From assembly GCA_016926695.1 (NCBI GenBank), contig JAFGOB010000005.1, forward strand, positions 6,926 to 70,925: a stretch of DNA of 64,000 nucleotides, in the 5' to 3' direction. This DNA is from Dehalococcoidales bacterium (lineage in GTDB: Bacteria > Chloroflexota > Dehalococcoidia > Dehalococcoidales > UBA3254). Shown piece after piece: positions 9,301 through 17,254 of this stretch (the first letter of the stretch is position 1; each line of letters starts with the position of its first letter). The notes under the pieces were generated by a model that was not told where the DNA came from, searched no databases, and was given only the letters and a program-made list of their open reading frames with translations. Both the position numbers and the translations under genes were made by a program.

Positions 9301-10065
9301 GGCGCTGACCGTACCGGATGTGGCGGTAATGGTGACGGGAGAGGCTGTAATATCAACGGCCGTAGCCAGGCCGGTGCTGCTGTTTATTGTCACTGAATCC
9401 GTATTGGAGCTCGACCAGGTAATTACTGGCATGGGGTCATGGCTGCCGTCGGAGTAGGTGGGAGTGGCGGTGAAATGCTGTGTTTCTCCTTTAGGTAGGG
9501 ACACGTTTTCAGGTGAGACGGTGATTGAGGTTAGCTCCTTTTCAGGAACTTCAATAGTATAAGATCCTCCGGTCAGTGAACCGGTAATATCATATCCGGC
9601 CAGATCAACCATGGTTGTCCTGTCAGCAGAAATGCTGAAGTTAACCAGTGTCGGAGAGGCAGTGGATTGTATTGCCTTGAGAGTAACGTAAACAACGTCA
9701 AATGTACCGCTGGGAAGAGGAGAATCGAGCTGTCCGGCGCTGAAGGCGAATGTACCTGCTTCATTATCCCAGGATGCAGATTTGAGTTCCTTGGCCAGGG
9801 TCGTACCTTTCTCTGCCGACTGTACTGCCAGGTAGTCCGGGTCGAAATCGAGGAACAGATCAACACCGTCAGTAGCCTGTTCGCCGCATTGGGCTTCCAC
9901 GGTAATCATGAAGGTTTCCCCCTGGCTGATATTAAGAGCGGCGGGTGTGATAACCAGGTCGACCTGTCCTTCATCAGCACTCAAGAGTACTGACGGTAAA
10001 GTCAATATCAGCAGCAAAGTAAAACTAATCACCAGTCCGGATATCCTTGAAACCCGTGCTTTCAA
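6394..10065 (-). CDS. Cell-surface scaffold-like protein: two cohesin-like domains, six Big_2 repeats, C-terminal membrane anchor
   Basis: 1223 residues. Order: signal peptide (1-30); cohesin-like domain A (34-172, with DGVDLFLDFDPDYLAVQSAE); six Big_2 Ig repeats of about 88 residues (177-696), each carrying ITW-x-(S/T)S and GLATA signatures; cohesin-like domain B (699-838, with DGIDVFLDFDPDYLVVQSAE, clearly a duplicate of A); Big_5-like domain (840-936); poly-glycine linker (939-955); an unassigned beta-rich domain ending HFTGFALMGE; a long Thr/Pro/Ala linker; a C-terminal hydrophobic helix (LIGGIIGGILVILIIVLIV) and a basic tail, RSRKNKV. The layout is that of a cell-surface anchoring scaffold. 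The start is TTG, with AAGGAG six bases ahead. It sits between two dockerin proteins on the same strand, so they are plausible ligands. The domain pairing is inferred; binding is not shown. Confidence 0.87.
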   Translation of the reverse strand: MKARVSRISGLVISFTLLLILTLPSVLLSADEGQVDLVITPAALNISQGETFMITVEAQCGEQATDGVDLFLDFDPDYLAVQSAEKGTTLAKELKSASWDNEAGTFAFSAGQLDSPLPSGTFDVVYVTLKAIQSTASPTLVNFSISADRTTMVDLAGYDITGSLTGGSYTIEVPEKELTSITVSPENVSLPKGETQHFTATPTYSDGSHDPMPVITWSSSNTDSVTINSSTGLATAVDITASPVTITATSGTVSATAAMSVTEAELLGLEVSPDDVSVAKGLTQQFTVSATYTDGIDTHVPQITWSSSDETKVSVDQNGLATAVNVTQTAVTIKAACGQIEGTATMSVTEAELTGMEITPSEISLPRGRTQQFSVIPTYSDGTHEPIPEITWTTSNKLKVAVRSTGLATALDVTGSPVTITATSGTVQQTAGVSVTGAVLESLALTPGDSTIPNGRTQQFTVTPAYSDGTHRPMPEITWHTSDSDQVSINNTGLATAKSETESPVTISVESGEISTNTTISVSPPVLESIEISPGGVNIVRNGTQTFIADIKYSDGSTASSASVTWSSSDTGKVAINEAGQATGVDVTDEPVIITASSGDVTGNACITVSSTELTNLEVIPGDDTLARGSTLQFTVLPAYEGGLNTPVPSVTWNSSDTSKIIIDNTGLATAVDVTDSPVTVTAASGDIAATSVLTVFPSIDLLILPETQTLIEGDTFTITVKAQCGEQTADGIDVFLDFDPDYLVVQSAESDITPSEELTPPYWDNEAGTFDFGAGQLSSHFISGTFDVVSITFEAKKPTASQTPVVFSNSVDRTTTVYWDGEDITGTLSGGDYDILAVPVVESVLPNDHKTGVSTSSSIVITFNKEMSPVITENTFSISPGVTGKISWNNEGTEMTFDPDSDLAKNTTYTLDLSTSTLDTDGIYMAEAFSSVFTTASGGGSSGGGGGGGGGGGGSPVISLSGFSNNSPLSIYSSGIIKSAATLTSADGRLKLEISYGTKLLNSSNTTLTSLKAMPVDSPPAAPEKHMIVLAYDLGPDGATFDPAIKLTLTYDPSSLDPGINEKDLYLAWFDGSEWQTLKTTIDAESHSATAEISHFTGFALMGEVTRPPEPTATPTPSPTETPAPKSTPAPASTTEPAPTTPAKSASPETAAPAATIAVPPASPATATSPATTNTSPGSSATSTSAGTSSGTPWGLIGGIIGGILVILIIVLIVNRSRKNKV

Positions 10066-10165
10066 GATTTTCTCCTTATCTTAGAATTTATATTATTTTT
10101 TCATAACATTATTAATATAACAAGAGAAGTATCTTATTATCGACTCAGCTATCTCTATTATACAT

Positions 10166-12823
10166 TTACGGCACCTCAACAGGCGAGCTTTTTACATAGT
10201 TTGCCGCCAGGATGCCGAAGTCGGCTATATTGATCTTACCATTTCGGTCGAAGTCGGACCTTTCGTCAAAGCCTTCATCCCCTTGTCGTTTCCCATATGT
10301 GCTTGCCAGGATGCCGAAGTCGGAGATATTGATATTATGGTCGTCGTTGGCATTGCCATCCAGGAGCGTGTCCATATCCACGTTTGTGGTTGTTTCTCCA
10401 ACCGGTACATTCCGTTTCACATTGGTCAGGCAATGGGGGCTGACTATGGTAATATCATAGGTCCCGGGCTCCATTCCTTCAGCCTGTGCTATTGCATAGT
10501 CGCCGTCTTTGGTGGTAGTGAGGTCGAAGGTATAGAGCGGGGTGTCGCTCAGGACATCCGCTCCCGGAATGAAGAGATTGACTGTCACAGGCACTTCCCA
10601 GCCTGTATCCGGTCGGGAGTGGCCCTGAAGTCTAATAGATATACAAATATCAGCGAGATCAACTGTATTTTGCGGATCGTATTCAACTTCCACGCCTCTG
10701 TCAACAAGGGCCTGGAGATCATCCATGTCCTGCGAACCGGGCGTCAGGTCGAGGTAGTTATAATACAAATAAACCCGGTCGCCCGAAGAAATCCCGGGAT
10801 TGGATACCAGGGGTGAGATATCGCTGATCAGGTTGTTTTGAAGATCAAGCCCTTCAAGATTGGTCAGTCCGCAAAGGGCCGAGATATCGCTGACCTGGTT
10901 TTCATCAAGATTAAGCCCTTCAAGTTTGGTCATTCCTGCCAGGGGGGTTATGTCGCTGATCTGGTTTAAGCCCAGATTAAGCCCTTTGAGTTTGATTAGT
11001 CCTGCCAGGGGCGAGATGTCAGTTGTAATATTATCACGCAAAACAAGCCATTCCAGGTTACAGCAATATTCGATCCCGGACAAATCCGAGATCCCGAAAC
11101 CCCAGGCATCCACTTCTGTAAGATTTTCCAGATCAGTTTGATAGATCGGGCGGAAAAATTCACCGATAGCCACCCGTATAGCTTCTTCCAGGTTAGGATC
11201 CAGGAAATAGCCTTCAAATTCATTTTGCGGTTCGTAATCGCAATTTACCCCTCTGTCAACAAAAGCCTGGATATCATCCATATTCTGCGAACCGGGGGTC
11301 AGGTCAAGGTTGTTATAAGATAAATCGACCCAGTCACCGGAGGAAAGCCCTGCATTGGATACAAGAGGCGATATATCGCTGATGTAGTTGCTGTTAAGAT
11401 CAAGCTCCAGAATATCGGTCAGTCCTGAAAGCGGGGTTATGTCGCTGATCTGGTTTCTATCAAGGTCGAGCTTTTTCATTATGGTCAGTCCTGCCAGGGG
11501 CGAGATGTCAGCGATATTGTTATCCCCCAAATCGAGCCATTCCAGGTTATAACAATATTCGATTCCGGATAAGTCCGAAATCCATCCATTCCCCGCATCC
11601 AGTTCAATCAGGGAGACCAGGTCAGACTGATAGATCGGTCCGGAAGGTTTATCAATCGCGTTCCTTAGCGCTTCTTCCAGAGCAAGATCGGGGAATACGA
11701 CTTCAAAATCTCCGTTTTGAGGTTTGTATTCAACTCCCACTCCTCTGTCGATAAGAGTCTGGATATCGTCCATATTCTGCGAACCGGGGGTCAGGTCAAG
11801 GTTATTGTAAGCTAAACCGACCCAGTCACCGGATGAAAGCCCCGGATTGGATACAAGAGACGATATAGCGCTGATCTGGTTGTTAGAAAGATAAAGCTCT
11901 TCAAGATTGGGCAGTCCGGATAGAGCAGTAATGTCGCTGATCTGGTTGCTGCCAAGATCAAGCCATTCCATGTTAATCAGTCCGGCCATGGGCAAAATAT
12001 CGCTGATCTGGTTGCCATAAAGATCAAGGTATAGAAGGTTGTTGAGTCCAGCCAGTAAGGAGCTGTCAGCGATATTGTTATCCCACAAACATAGCCATTC
12101 CAGGTTATAGCAATATTCGATTCCGGATAAGTCCGAAATCCCATAATCCCATGCGTCCAGTTCATAGAGGTTTAACAGGTCGCATTGGTGATAGACAGGT
12201 CCGGCAGGTTTGTCAAGGGCATCCCGTATTGCGGCTTCCAGGTTTGGATCAGGAAAATCGACTTCAGTATCTATATTTTGCGGGATATATTCAACAGCCA
12301 CTCCCTTGCCAATGAGAGTCTGAATGTCATCTTTAGTCTGAGAACCCGGACTCAGGTCAAGGTTGTTGCAGGCTAAACCGACCCAGTCACCCGAGTTAAT
12401 TCCGGAATTTGATACAATGGCAGAAATGTCGCTGATCTGGTTGTAGTCAAGAACAAGACCTTCAAGATTAATGAGTCCGGCCAGCAAGGTTATATCGGTG
12501 ATGTTATTATTATACAAATCGAGCCATTCCAGGTTATAGCAATATTCGATTCCGGATAGGTCCGAAATCCCGTAATCCCATGCATACAGTTCATACAGGT
12601 TTAAAAGGTCGGATTGATGATAGATAGGTCCGTCAGGTTTGTCAATGGCGTCCCGTATTGCGGCTTCCAGGTTTGGATCGGGAAAATCTACGATTGTATC
12701 CCCGCTATTTGGCTGCATCTCAGCATAAACCGGATAAACAGGAACCAGAAGTCCGGTCAGCATAGCCAGGAACAAAACGATATATACCACCTTAGCTGTG
12801 ATGCCGGACCTGGCAATTTTCAC
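10166..12823 (-). CDS. Secreted leucine-rich-repeat protein with C-terminal dockerin
   Basis: About 885 residues. An N-terminal signal anchor (VVYIVLFLAMLTGLLV) is followed by four tandem modules, beginning near residues 45, 186, 375 and 538. Each starts (F/V)(P/L)D-x-x-LE-A-x-R-x-A(I/L) and continues with 22-residue internalin-like leucine-rich repeats (LSGIEYCYNLEWLDL, NQISDI). Residues ~725-800 repeat the GWEVPVTVNLF / SPHCLTNVKRN module, followed by a dockerin with loops NANDDHNINISD and DFDRNGKINIAD. I prefer the GTG at 12823, which has TGAGGTGAT seven bases upstream; an in-frame GTG at 12832 overlaps that ribosome-binding site. LRRs suggest protein or glycan binding. No enzyme domain is seen. 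The dockerin nearly matches that of the protein at 4406-6223, implying a shared cohesin partner. Confidence 0.85.
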   Translation of the reverse strand: MKIARSGITAKVVYIVLFLAMLTGLLVPVYPVYAEMQPNSGDTIVDFPDPNLEAAIRDAIDKPDGPIYHQSDLLNLYELYAWDYGISDLSGIEYCYNLEWLDLYNNNITDITLLAGLINLEGLVLDYNQISDISAIVSNSGINSGDWVGLACNNLDLSPGSQTKDDIQTLIGKGVAVEYIPQNIDTEVDFPDPNLEAAIRDALDKPAGPVYHQCDLLNLYELDAWDYGISDLSGIEYCYNLEWLCLWDNNIADSSLLAGLNNLLYLDLYGNQISDILPMAGLINMEWLDLGSNQISDITALSGLPNLEELYLSNNQISAISSLVSNPGLSSGDWVGLAYNNLDLTPGSQNMDDIQTLIDRGVGVEYKPQNGDFEVVFPDLALEEALRNAIDKPSGPIYQSDLVSLIELDAGNGWISDLSGIEYCYNLEWLDLGDNNIADISPLAGLTIMKKLDLDRNQISDITPLSGLTDILELDLNSNYISDISPLVSNAGLSSGDWVDLSYNNLDLTPGSQNMDDIQAFVDRGVNCDYEPQNEFEGYFLDPNLEEAIRVAIGEFFRPIYQTDLENLTEVDAWGFGISDLSGIEYCCNLEWLVLRDNITTDISPLAGLIKLKGLNLGLNQISDITPLAGMTKLEGLNLDENQVSDISALCGLTNLEGLDLQNNLISDISPLVSNPGISSGDRVYLYYNYLDLTPGSQDMDDLQALVDRGVEVEYDPQNTVDLADICISIRLQGHSRPDTGWEVPVTVNLFIPGADVLSDTPLYTFDLTTTKDGDYAIAQAEGMEPGTYDITIVSPHCLTNVKRNVPVGETTTNVDMDTLLDGNANDDHNINISDFGILASTYGKRQGDEGFDERSDFDRNGKINIADFGILAANYVKSSPVEVP

Positions 12824-13000
12824 CAAAATCACCTCAAACCTGATTGTTTATCAGTGCTCTTCCACGGGCATATCTATTATATAGTCAACCACTAATAAAC
12901 GGAAGACCGGGAGCGCCTTCATTCCCCGGATACGCTATAAACCAGCAGTTAATGGGTGAAAGCAGAATAGGCGGTGGAAACCTGTACGGGGAAATCTCTC

Positions 13001-13018
13001 AAAAACCGGGCGGCCCGG
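13001..13018 (-). terminator. Terminator of the hydrogenase operon
   Basis: Read on the minus strand, CCGGG-CCG-CCCGG is followed by TTTTTG, about 70 bases after the hydB stop. A second stem (TGGCAGGG/CCCTGCCA, 13024-13052) precedes it. Together they end the hyd operon before the LRR-dockerin gene. Confidence 0.7.
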
Positions 13019-13084
13019 GGGATTGGCAGGGATAATAGGAGAAACCCTGCCAGTCCGGGGAGCCCAACCCGGTTGTTGCTTTTA

Positions 13085-16000
13085 TCAGTCGCTGGAAAGA
13101 TCGCATCTCAGGCAGCGTCCGGCTTCGCTCACGGCTTCTTCGGGACTGTAGGACAGTACTACCTCTCTGAAGGAATCTTTGCGTTCCCCGGGTGATAGCT
13201 CGGAAATGGCCACCCGCCGTTTTTCCTGGGTCTCTTCTTCCGTCGGCGGGGTATCCGGGTATTCAACCGGTTTATAACCGTTGCGGTATACGATAGGCGA
13301 AAGGGCTTCTCCGTTCAGGAACCGCCGTATGGACGAAGCCGCTCTTTGCCCGGAGGCGATGGCCTCGATTACCGTGGCCGGTCCGGTAAAGGCGTCACCG
13401 CTGATGAAGACACCTTTATTGCTGGCGATGAGAGTCCGGGGATCGGCGGCGATCCTGCCGTTCTTATCGCGGGTACAATCGCCCGCATCCATTTTTTCCA
13501 TGTCTGGTTCCTGTCCGATAGCCTCAATAAGCATGTCCACCGGCAGGTAAAACTCCGATCCGGCGATGGGTTGGGGCCTTCTGCGCCCGCTGCGGTCGAA
13601 TTCCCTGAGCTCCATCTTCTGGCATTCAATGCCGATGACCTCACCGTTTTTACCGTAGACCTTGGTCGGGTTAGTCAGGCAGTGGAGTGTAATGCCTTCC
13701 TTCTCAACGGCCTCTACCTCTTCCGCTTCGGCCGGCATATCAGCTTTCTCGCGGCGGTAGATGATATACACTTCCTCGGCCCCTTTTCTCAGGGCAGTTC
13801 TGGCTGCATCCACGGCTGAATTTCCGCCGCCCGATACGGCGACTTTCTTTCCAATCCTGGCCTCCTGTCCCAGGTTTACCGCTCTGAGAAAAGCTATAGC
13901 GTCAAAAACGCCGTTGAGGTCCTCACCGGGTATGCCGGTCTTGTTGCCTTTATGGGCCCCGACAGCGATCAGGACGGCCTTGTAGCCACTTTCAAGTAGT
14001 CCGGGAATATTATCTATGCGGGAGTTCAACCTGATCTCCACTCCCAGCTTCTGCACGTTTTCAATCTCCCTCTGGAGATATTTTCGCGGCAGGCGGTATT
14101 CGGGGATGCCGACGGCCAGCATGCCGCCGGCGACGGGCAGGGCTTCAAATACGGTGACCTGGTAACCTTCGACGGCCAGGTCCCAGGCTGCCGACAGTCC
14201 GGCGGGACCTGAGCCGATAACGGCTACCCTGGCTTCTTTGGCAGGCTTTATATCCGGTTTATATTCCAGGTTATTCTCATAAGCGTAGTCCGCAGCGAAC
14301 CTCTTCAGGTGCCGGATGGCTACGGGATCGTCAACCTGGCTCCTGCGGCATTTTTTCTGGCAGTCAGCCGGGCAGACCCTACCTACGCTCATTGGAAACG
14401 GCATGTGCTGCATGATAAGCCTGTAGGACTGGGCGAACTCCCCCGATTTGATCAGAGAGATGTAACCCGGCACGTCCAGACCGACCGGACAGGTGTGCTG
14501 ACAGGGTGCTTTAAAAAGGGCCTGGCAGACAGCCGCCGGGCATTTTTTTTCGATAATATGGGCCTCATACTCCTGTCTGAAGTAGCGCAGAGTGGTTAAA
14601 ACGGGGTTTGGCGCGGTCTGACCGAGACCGCATACCGAGGCCGATTTGACCAGCTCAGCCAGTTCTTCCAGTGTCTGGAGGTCGTCCATGGTGGCCTTGC
14701 CCTCGGTGATCTTGCACAGAATATCGTACATCTTGGGATTGCCTTCACGGCAGGAGATGCACTTTCCGCAGGACTCGTCCTTGGTGAAGTCCAGGAAATA
14801 TTTGGCTACATCCACCATGCAACTGTCTTCGTCCATGACCACCACTCCGCCGGAGCCCATGATGGCTCCCAGCGGAGGAATGGAATCATAGTCCACCGGT
14901 GTATTAAGGTGCTCGGCCGGTATAACTCCTCCGGATGGACCGCCAAGCTGTACGCCCTTGAACTTCCTGTCGTTCTGGATGCCCCCGCCCAGGTCGAAGA
15001 TAATTTCACCCAGCGTGGTACCCAGCGGGACTTCAATCAGGCCGGAGTCTTTGACCTTGCCCACCAGGCAGAGGGTCTTGGTGCCTTTAGCAGTCTTGCT
15101 GCCTGTATTGGAAAACCATTCAGCCCCGTTGAGAATAATCAGGGGTATATTTGACCAGGTCTCGACATTGTTCAGGGTAGTTGGTTTTCCGAAGAGACCT
15201 TCGTTGGCTGGGAAGGGTGGTCTCTGGCGGGGATTACCGCGTTTTCCTTCTATTGAAGTGAGTAGAGCCGTCTCCTCTCCGCAGACAAAAGCCCCGGCCC
15301 CGGGGAATATGTCCAGGTTAAAGCTGAAATCGGTCCCTAAAATATACTCACCCAGGAGCCCGTATTCTACAGCCTGGTTGATGGCATGGCTCAGCGTCTT
15401 GATAGCCAGGGGGTATTCAGCCCGCACGTAGGCATATCCCTGCCTTACATTGCCGATACAGTAAGCCCCGATCGCCATACCCTCGATCAGCGCATGGGGA
15501 TTACCTTCCAGCACAGCCCGGTTCATGTAAGCGCCGGGGTCGCCCTCGTCGCCGTTGCAGACCACGTATTTCTCCGTGCCTTTGGCTGCCCGCACAAAAC
15601 CCCATTTGGTGGCGGTTGGAAAGCCTGCTCCCCCTCTTCCCCTCAGCCCTGATTTCTTCAGTTCAGCCAGCACTTCTTCCGGCTGCATCCGGGTCAGGGC
15701 TTTTGCCATGGCCATGTACCCGCCCCGCGCGATATATTCATCGATGTTCATGGGATCGATATCCTGGTTGTGGAGGACCCGGACCTCCTGAAGTTTAAAG
15801 CGCGGGTCCCGGGGGTCCTTGGTCCACTCCGTAACGGGTCTGTTCCCTTTACAATGCTCTTCTACAACGCGGGAGACCTTATCCTGAGTCAGATTGCAGT
15901 AGACTGTCTTTCCTGTTTCGGGGTGGATTACGGTTACCGTCGGTTCCTCCCCGCATAGTCCGATACAGGTAGCTGCCGAGACCACGATATCTGACAGTCC

Positions 16001-16171
16001 GCGCTCTTTTATTTCCTTTACGAAGGCTTCCATGGTTAGATTGGCCCCGGAGGAAATGCCGCAGGTGCCGAGGTGTACCTTTACCCGGGTCTTGCTTTTA
16101 TTCTCTTCCAGCCTTGACTGGATTTGACTCATCAGGGCATTCAGTTCTTTGACCGAGCGAAGTTGATTCAT
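13085..16171 (-). CDS. hydB: HydB-type NADH/FMN subunit fused to a GltD/NfnB-like flavoprotein
   Basis: 1028 residues, far longer than a typical HydB/NuoF of 540-630. Residues 30-107 are a thioredoxin-like 2Fe-2S domain (cysteines in GTCGIS and CIGLCGE). Residues 130-540 are the NuoF core, with GLRGRGGAGFPTATKWGF (NADH/FMN), CNGDEGDPGAYMNR and the 4Fe-4S motif SCGKCISCREG plus a distant VCGLG cysteine. Instead of the usual ferredoxin tail, residues ~545-1020 form a GltD/NfnB-like unit: cysteine-rich Fe-S entry (CQHTCPVGLDVPGY, CPADCQKKC), FAD site VAVIGSGPAGLSAAWDLA and NAD(P) site VAVSGGGNSAVDAAR. It is likely the flavin core of an electron-bifurcating hydrogenase that couples NAD(P)H and ferredoxin to H2. 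It lies 10 bases after hydC with its own AGGAGA site. Confidence 0.88.
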   Translation of the reverse strand: MNQLRSVKELNALMSQIQSRLEENKSKTRVKVHLGTCGISSGANLTMEAFVKEIKERGLSDIVVSAATCIGLCGEEPTVTVIHPETGKTVYCNLTQDKVSRVVEEHCKGNRPVTEWTKDPRDPRFKLQEVRVLHNQDIDPMNIDEYIARGGYMAMAKALTRMQPEEVLAELKKSGLRGRGGAGFPTATKWGFVRAAKGTEKYVVCNGDEGDPGAYMNRAVLEGNPHALIEGMAIGAYCIGNVRQGYAYVRAEYPLAIKTLSHAINQAVEYGLLGEYILGTDFSFNLDIFPGAGAFVCGEETALLTSIEGKRGNPRQRPPFPANEGLFGKPTTLNNVETWSNIPLIILNGAEWFSNTGSKTAKGTKTLCLVGKVKDSGLIEVPLGTTLGEIIFDLGGGIQNDRKFKGVQLGGPSGGVIPAEHLNTPVDYDSIPPLGAIMGSGGVVVMDEDSCMVDVAKYFLDFTKDESCGKCISCREGNPKMYDILCKITEGKATMDDLQTLEELAELVKSASVCGLGQTAPNPVLTTLRYFRQEYEAHIIEKKCPAAVCQALFKAPCQHTCPVGLDVPGYISLIKSGEFAQSYRLIMQHMPFPMSVGRVCPADCQKKCRRSQVDDPVAIRHLKRFAADYAYENNLEYKPDIKPAKEARVAVIGSGPAGLSAAWDLAVEGYQVTVFEALPVAGGMLAVGIPEYRLPRKYLQREIENVQKLGVEIRLNSRIDNIPGLLESGYKAVLIAVGAHKGNKTGIPGEDLNGVFDAIAFLRAVNLGQEARIGKKVAVSGGGNSAVDAARTALRKGAEEVYIIYRREKADMPAEAEEVEAVEKEGITLHCLTNPTKVYGKNGEVIGIECQKMELREFDRSGRRRPQPIAGSEFYLPVDMLIEAIGQEPDMEKMDAGDCTRDKNGRIAADPRTLIASNKGVFISGDAFTGPATVIEAIASGQRAASSIRRFLNGEALSPIVYRNGYKPVEYPDTPPTEEETQEKRRVAISELSPGERKDSFREVVLSYSPEEAVSEAGRCLRCDLSSD

Positions 16172-16181
16172 ATCGTGTCTC

Positions 16182-16694
16182 CTATTTATAGCTACTCAAA
16201 ATATCCTTCAGGTCGGACGGTTTGACTTTACGGTAAACATCGCTGCCGATGGCGATTACCGGCGAGAGTCCGCAGCAGCCCAGGCACCTGACCACGTCCA
16301 GGGAAAATCTGCCGTCATCTGTAATACCGCCCGGCTCCAGGAAGTAATCTCTCCTCAAAGCATCCAGGATTTTTTGACCGCCCTTGACATAGCAGGCCGT
16401 GCCTTTGCAGACCTGTATCACGTACTTGCCCTTGGGTACGACGGTGAAAAAATGGTAAAAGGTCAGTATGCTGTAGAGTTTGCTCAGGGGGATATTCAGC
16501 TCCCTGGAGAGCAGGTCAAGCACCGGAGCAGGTAGATAGCCGCAAAGCTCCTGCGCCTGCTGGAGGATGCGGATGGTGGCTCCGGCTTTTCCCTTGTTTC
16601 TATCCAGTATGTCTTGAAGCTCCGTAAAAAGTTCGAGCTTTTGCTGCTCGGTCTCGAAGCCCTTGATATCTTCATTTAAAACGTGCAATGTCAT
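16182..16694 (-). CDS. hydC: HydC/NuoE-like 2Fe-2S subunit
   Basis: A 170-residue thioredoxin-like 2Fe-2S ferredoxin of the 24-kDa NuoE family. The N-terminal helical region (LSRELNIPLSKLYSILTFYHFF) matches the family. The cluster ligands are visible as CKGTAC (C-x4-C) and CLGCC (C-x3-C). It passes electrons between the HydB flavin site and the hydrogenase subunit. The start is well supported by GGAGGAAA. It is the third gene of the hyd operon, between the membrane protein and hydB. NuoE/F/G-like proteins are shared with complex I and formate dehydrogenases, but the adjacent H-cluster subunit settles the hydrogenase assignment. Confidence 0.9.
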   Translation of the reverse strand: MTLHVLNEDIKGFETEQQKLELFTELQDILDRNKGKAGATIRILQQAQELCGYLPAPVLDLLSRELNIPLSKLYSILTFYHFFTVVPKGKYVIQVCKGTACYVKGGQKILDALRRDYFLEPGGITDDGRFSLDVVRCLGCCGLSPVIAIGSDVYRKVKPSDLKDILSSYK

Positions 16695-16708
16695 AATTTT
16701 CCTCCAAT

Positions 16709-17239
16709 TTAATAACCCTGTCCTGTGGCAGGCAGTTTTTTCAACAGGCGTAGTACCGCAAAGGCCAGTACGCCGCCGGCTAGCGCCGTAACAAGCTGAG
16801 GCCAGGCCATCATCTGGGCTACCGCGGGCGCCACCTGCTTGTTGACCAGCAGACCGATTACAATCGTGCTCGTACCGTACAGGAAAGCAAACTTGATAAC
16901 GCCGCCGGCAATCATCCCGGCCCAGAAGTTCATTTTTGACAGGTAGTTGAAGGTCAATACCAGCAGGGCATTGCCTACTATGATGAACGGGATCATGGGG
17001 GCCAGAGCGGGGGACAGCAGACCAGTTGCCAGGGCGATTGAGCTGGGCAGGAGCCCTATCAGCAGGCCGTCCCGTGCTCCCAGCAGTGAGACGCCGATGA
17101 TCAGCGTGGCGTTGACAATGGCGCCGGTGATCAATTGCTGTTTGATCAGCAGCGGGGCGGCAATCGCGATGCCGATCAGTAAAGCCAGAGTCAGGAGGGC
17201 TTCTTTTCTTAAGGACAATACATTCAGATTCGTTTTCAT
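16709..17239 (-). CDS. Hydrogenase-operon integral membrane protein (ECF-S-like fold)
   Basis: A 176-residue, very hydrophobic protein with five or six predicted membrane segments (for example LTLALLIGIAIAAPLLI, GMIAGGVIKFAFLYGTSTIVIGLLV) and a short basic C-terminus. Proteins like this accompany [FeFe]-hydrogenase genes in several anaerobes and are sometimes misannotated as iron hydrogenase. The topology resembles ECF transporter substrate-binding S components. It carries no cysteine cluster or redox motif, so it is not catalytic. A role in anchoring, metal uptake or maturation is only a guess. AAGGAG supports the start, and it lies 15 bases from both hydA and hydC. Confidence 0.7.
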   Translation of the reverse strand: MKTNLNVLSLRKEALLTLALLIGIAIAAPLLIKQQLITGAIVNATLIIGVSLLGARDGLLIGLLPSSIALATGLLSPALAPMIPFIIVGNALLVLTFNYLSKMNFWAGMIAGGVIKFAFLYGTSTIVIGLLVNKQVAPAVAQMMAWPQLVTALAGGVLAFAVLRLLKKLPATGQGY

Positions 17240-17254
17240 ATTGTTATGCTCCTT

